A DNA stretch of 5,397 nucleotides, taken from contig CAUFXR010000108.1 in NCBI GenBank assembly GCA_959596515.1, positions 1 through 5,397 on the forward strand, written 5' to 3'. Every line of letters begins with the position of its first letter. Position 1 is the stretch's first letter. This DNA is from an uncultured Oscillospiraceae bacterium (GTDB lineage: Bacteria > Bacillota > Clostridia > Oscillospirales > Acutalibacteraceae). This document shows positions 4,785 to 5,397 of this stretch, piece by piece. A program made the position numbers and the translations under genes. A model generated the notes under the pieces. That model was not told the origin of the DNA. It did no database searches and worked only from the letters and a program-made list of their open reading frames with translations.

Positions 4785-5397
4785 CAATCATCAAAAATGC
4801 TGGAACGCTCGTAGGCCTCTAAATCGTAAGAAGGAGCCTGTTCTTCACCAGAGATGGAAGATTCCTGGAAGGGTTTCCTCTCGTTTTGCGCCTGCTCCAG
4901 GGTCTCGATCCCCTCTTTTTTCCAGCGCTCTAAAATGCGGTTCATATATGGAAAGGAAAATTTTCCCTTAGCGTCTACATTTCGTTCATAAGCCTCCCGA
5001 ATCAAATCCTCTGAAAAACACCATTCATTAATCCAACGATCCGCGAATTGAGTTTCTTTGGCAGTGGGAGAGCGACGCTCCAAGCCTAAAAGTCTCTGGA
5101 TGGTTGCCCAGGCTTTTTGGCTCTGATCCAGTTGCCTAATTTTCTGTTCCGCTAATTCCAAAGAATCAATACCCTCATCCGCCCAATGAATGCCGGCCTT
5201 TTCTATGTATCTCATATTGCCCTTGCCAATGCTGGAGGCGTATTGCAGCAACATCAGAATAACGTCCACTGGCAGGCCATCAGTGTCATGAAGCATTAAA
5301 AGAGTGGCGCTGTCCCCATTAGATATGGTTTTTCCAAGGATGACCTGGGCTTCCTGCATGAGAAAAGCGATGTCGCTGTCCTCCTGAGCGCGTTTTG
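4784..5397 (-). CDS. DnaD-domain primosomal protein, N-terminus outside window
   Basis: The frame is open to the right edge. The ATG at 5359 is not the real start: in-frame codons upstream (reading ...Q-E-D-S-D-I-A-F-L) continue without a stop and no ribosome binding site precedes it. About 203 C-terminal residues are visible. They contain two copies of the DnaD/DnaB_2 C-terminal domain, each ending in the family's Y-x3-x-x-x-W-x2-(E)G-I motif: YIEKAGIHWADEGIDSLELA and YMNRILERWKKEGIETLEQA. These domains bind DNA and help remodel it in Firmicute replication initiation. The tail after the second copy (about 45 residues) is acidic and polar and probably disordered. The missing N-terminus would be expected to hold a winged-helix oligomerisation domain. 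It is the upstream partner of the helicase loader, 14 bases away, so it is probably the functional counterpart of Bacillus DnaB or DnaD. Phage DnaD-like proteins exist, but nothing phage-like is seen here. Confidence 0.88.
   Translation of the reverse strand, partial: KRAQEDSDIAFLMQEAQVILGKTISNGDSATLLMLHDTDGLPVDVILMLLQYASSIGKGNMRYIEKAGIHWADEGIDSLELAEQKIRQLDQSQKAWATIQRLLGLERRSPTAKETQFADRWINEWCFSEDLIREAYERNVDAKGKFSFPYMNRILERWKKEGIETLEQAQNERKPFQESSISGEEQAPSYDLEAYERSSIFDD

Noticed and set aside
4770..4787. TTG start of the helicase loader overlapping the upstream stop
   Set aside because: AAAAGGGGG is correctly spaced for the ATG at 4769 and would be inside the gene if TTG were used.

Overview
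The window looks like ordinary chromosome from a low-to-mid GC Firmicute, most likely class Clostridia. The reasons are the Gram-positive type of release factor 2, a DnaD-domain protein next to a DnaC/DnaI-type helicase loader, strong AGGAGG-type ribosome binding sites, and near-consensus sigma-A promoters. No transposase, phage gene, CRISPR array, tRNA or rRNA was seen. The species cannot be named from this sequence.

Layout from left to right. Positions 1-20 hold the first codons of a minus-strand gene that runs off the left edge. Its control region fills most of 21-339: a textbook promoter (TTGACA, 17 bp, TATAAT), an inverted repeat just after the predicted transcription start, a pair of 8-bp direct repeats upstream of the -35, and two 33-bp imperfect direct repeats rich in GATATC, the second of which runs into the galU stop codon. 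Positions 340-2261 hold a two-gene minus-strand operon. First comes a membrane protein with a RING-like zinc finger and a zinc ribbon, then galU (UTP-glucose-1-phosphate uridylyltransferase); stop and start overlap as ATGA. The 169 bp at 2262-2430 are a divergent control region with one good promoter in each direction. prfB (release factor 2) follows at 2431-3555 on the plus strand. It is one uninterrupted frame and lacks the usual programmed +1 frameshift. A 23-bp perfect hairpin at 3577-3626 is a bidirectional terminator between convergent transcripts. The rest of that gap (3627-3776) is AT-rich and holds nothing I can call. At the right edge is a minus-strand replication-initiation pair: a DnaD-domain protein cut by the window edge, then a DnaC/DnaI-like AAA+ helicase loader.

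Functionally these are three independent housekeeping blocks. galU makes UDP-glucose for cell-envelope polysaccharides and glycolipids, and its coupled zinc/membrane partner has no known role. prfB ends translation at UGA and UAA. The DnaD-like and DnaC-like proteins probably cooperate to load the replicative helicase, as DnaB/DnaD and DnaI do in Bacillus. The points most worth a second look are the unframeshifted prfB with a possible relic of the frameshift site, the coupled zinc-finger membrane gene, and the dense regulatory and repeat architecture in the first 345 bases.
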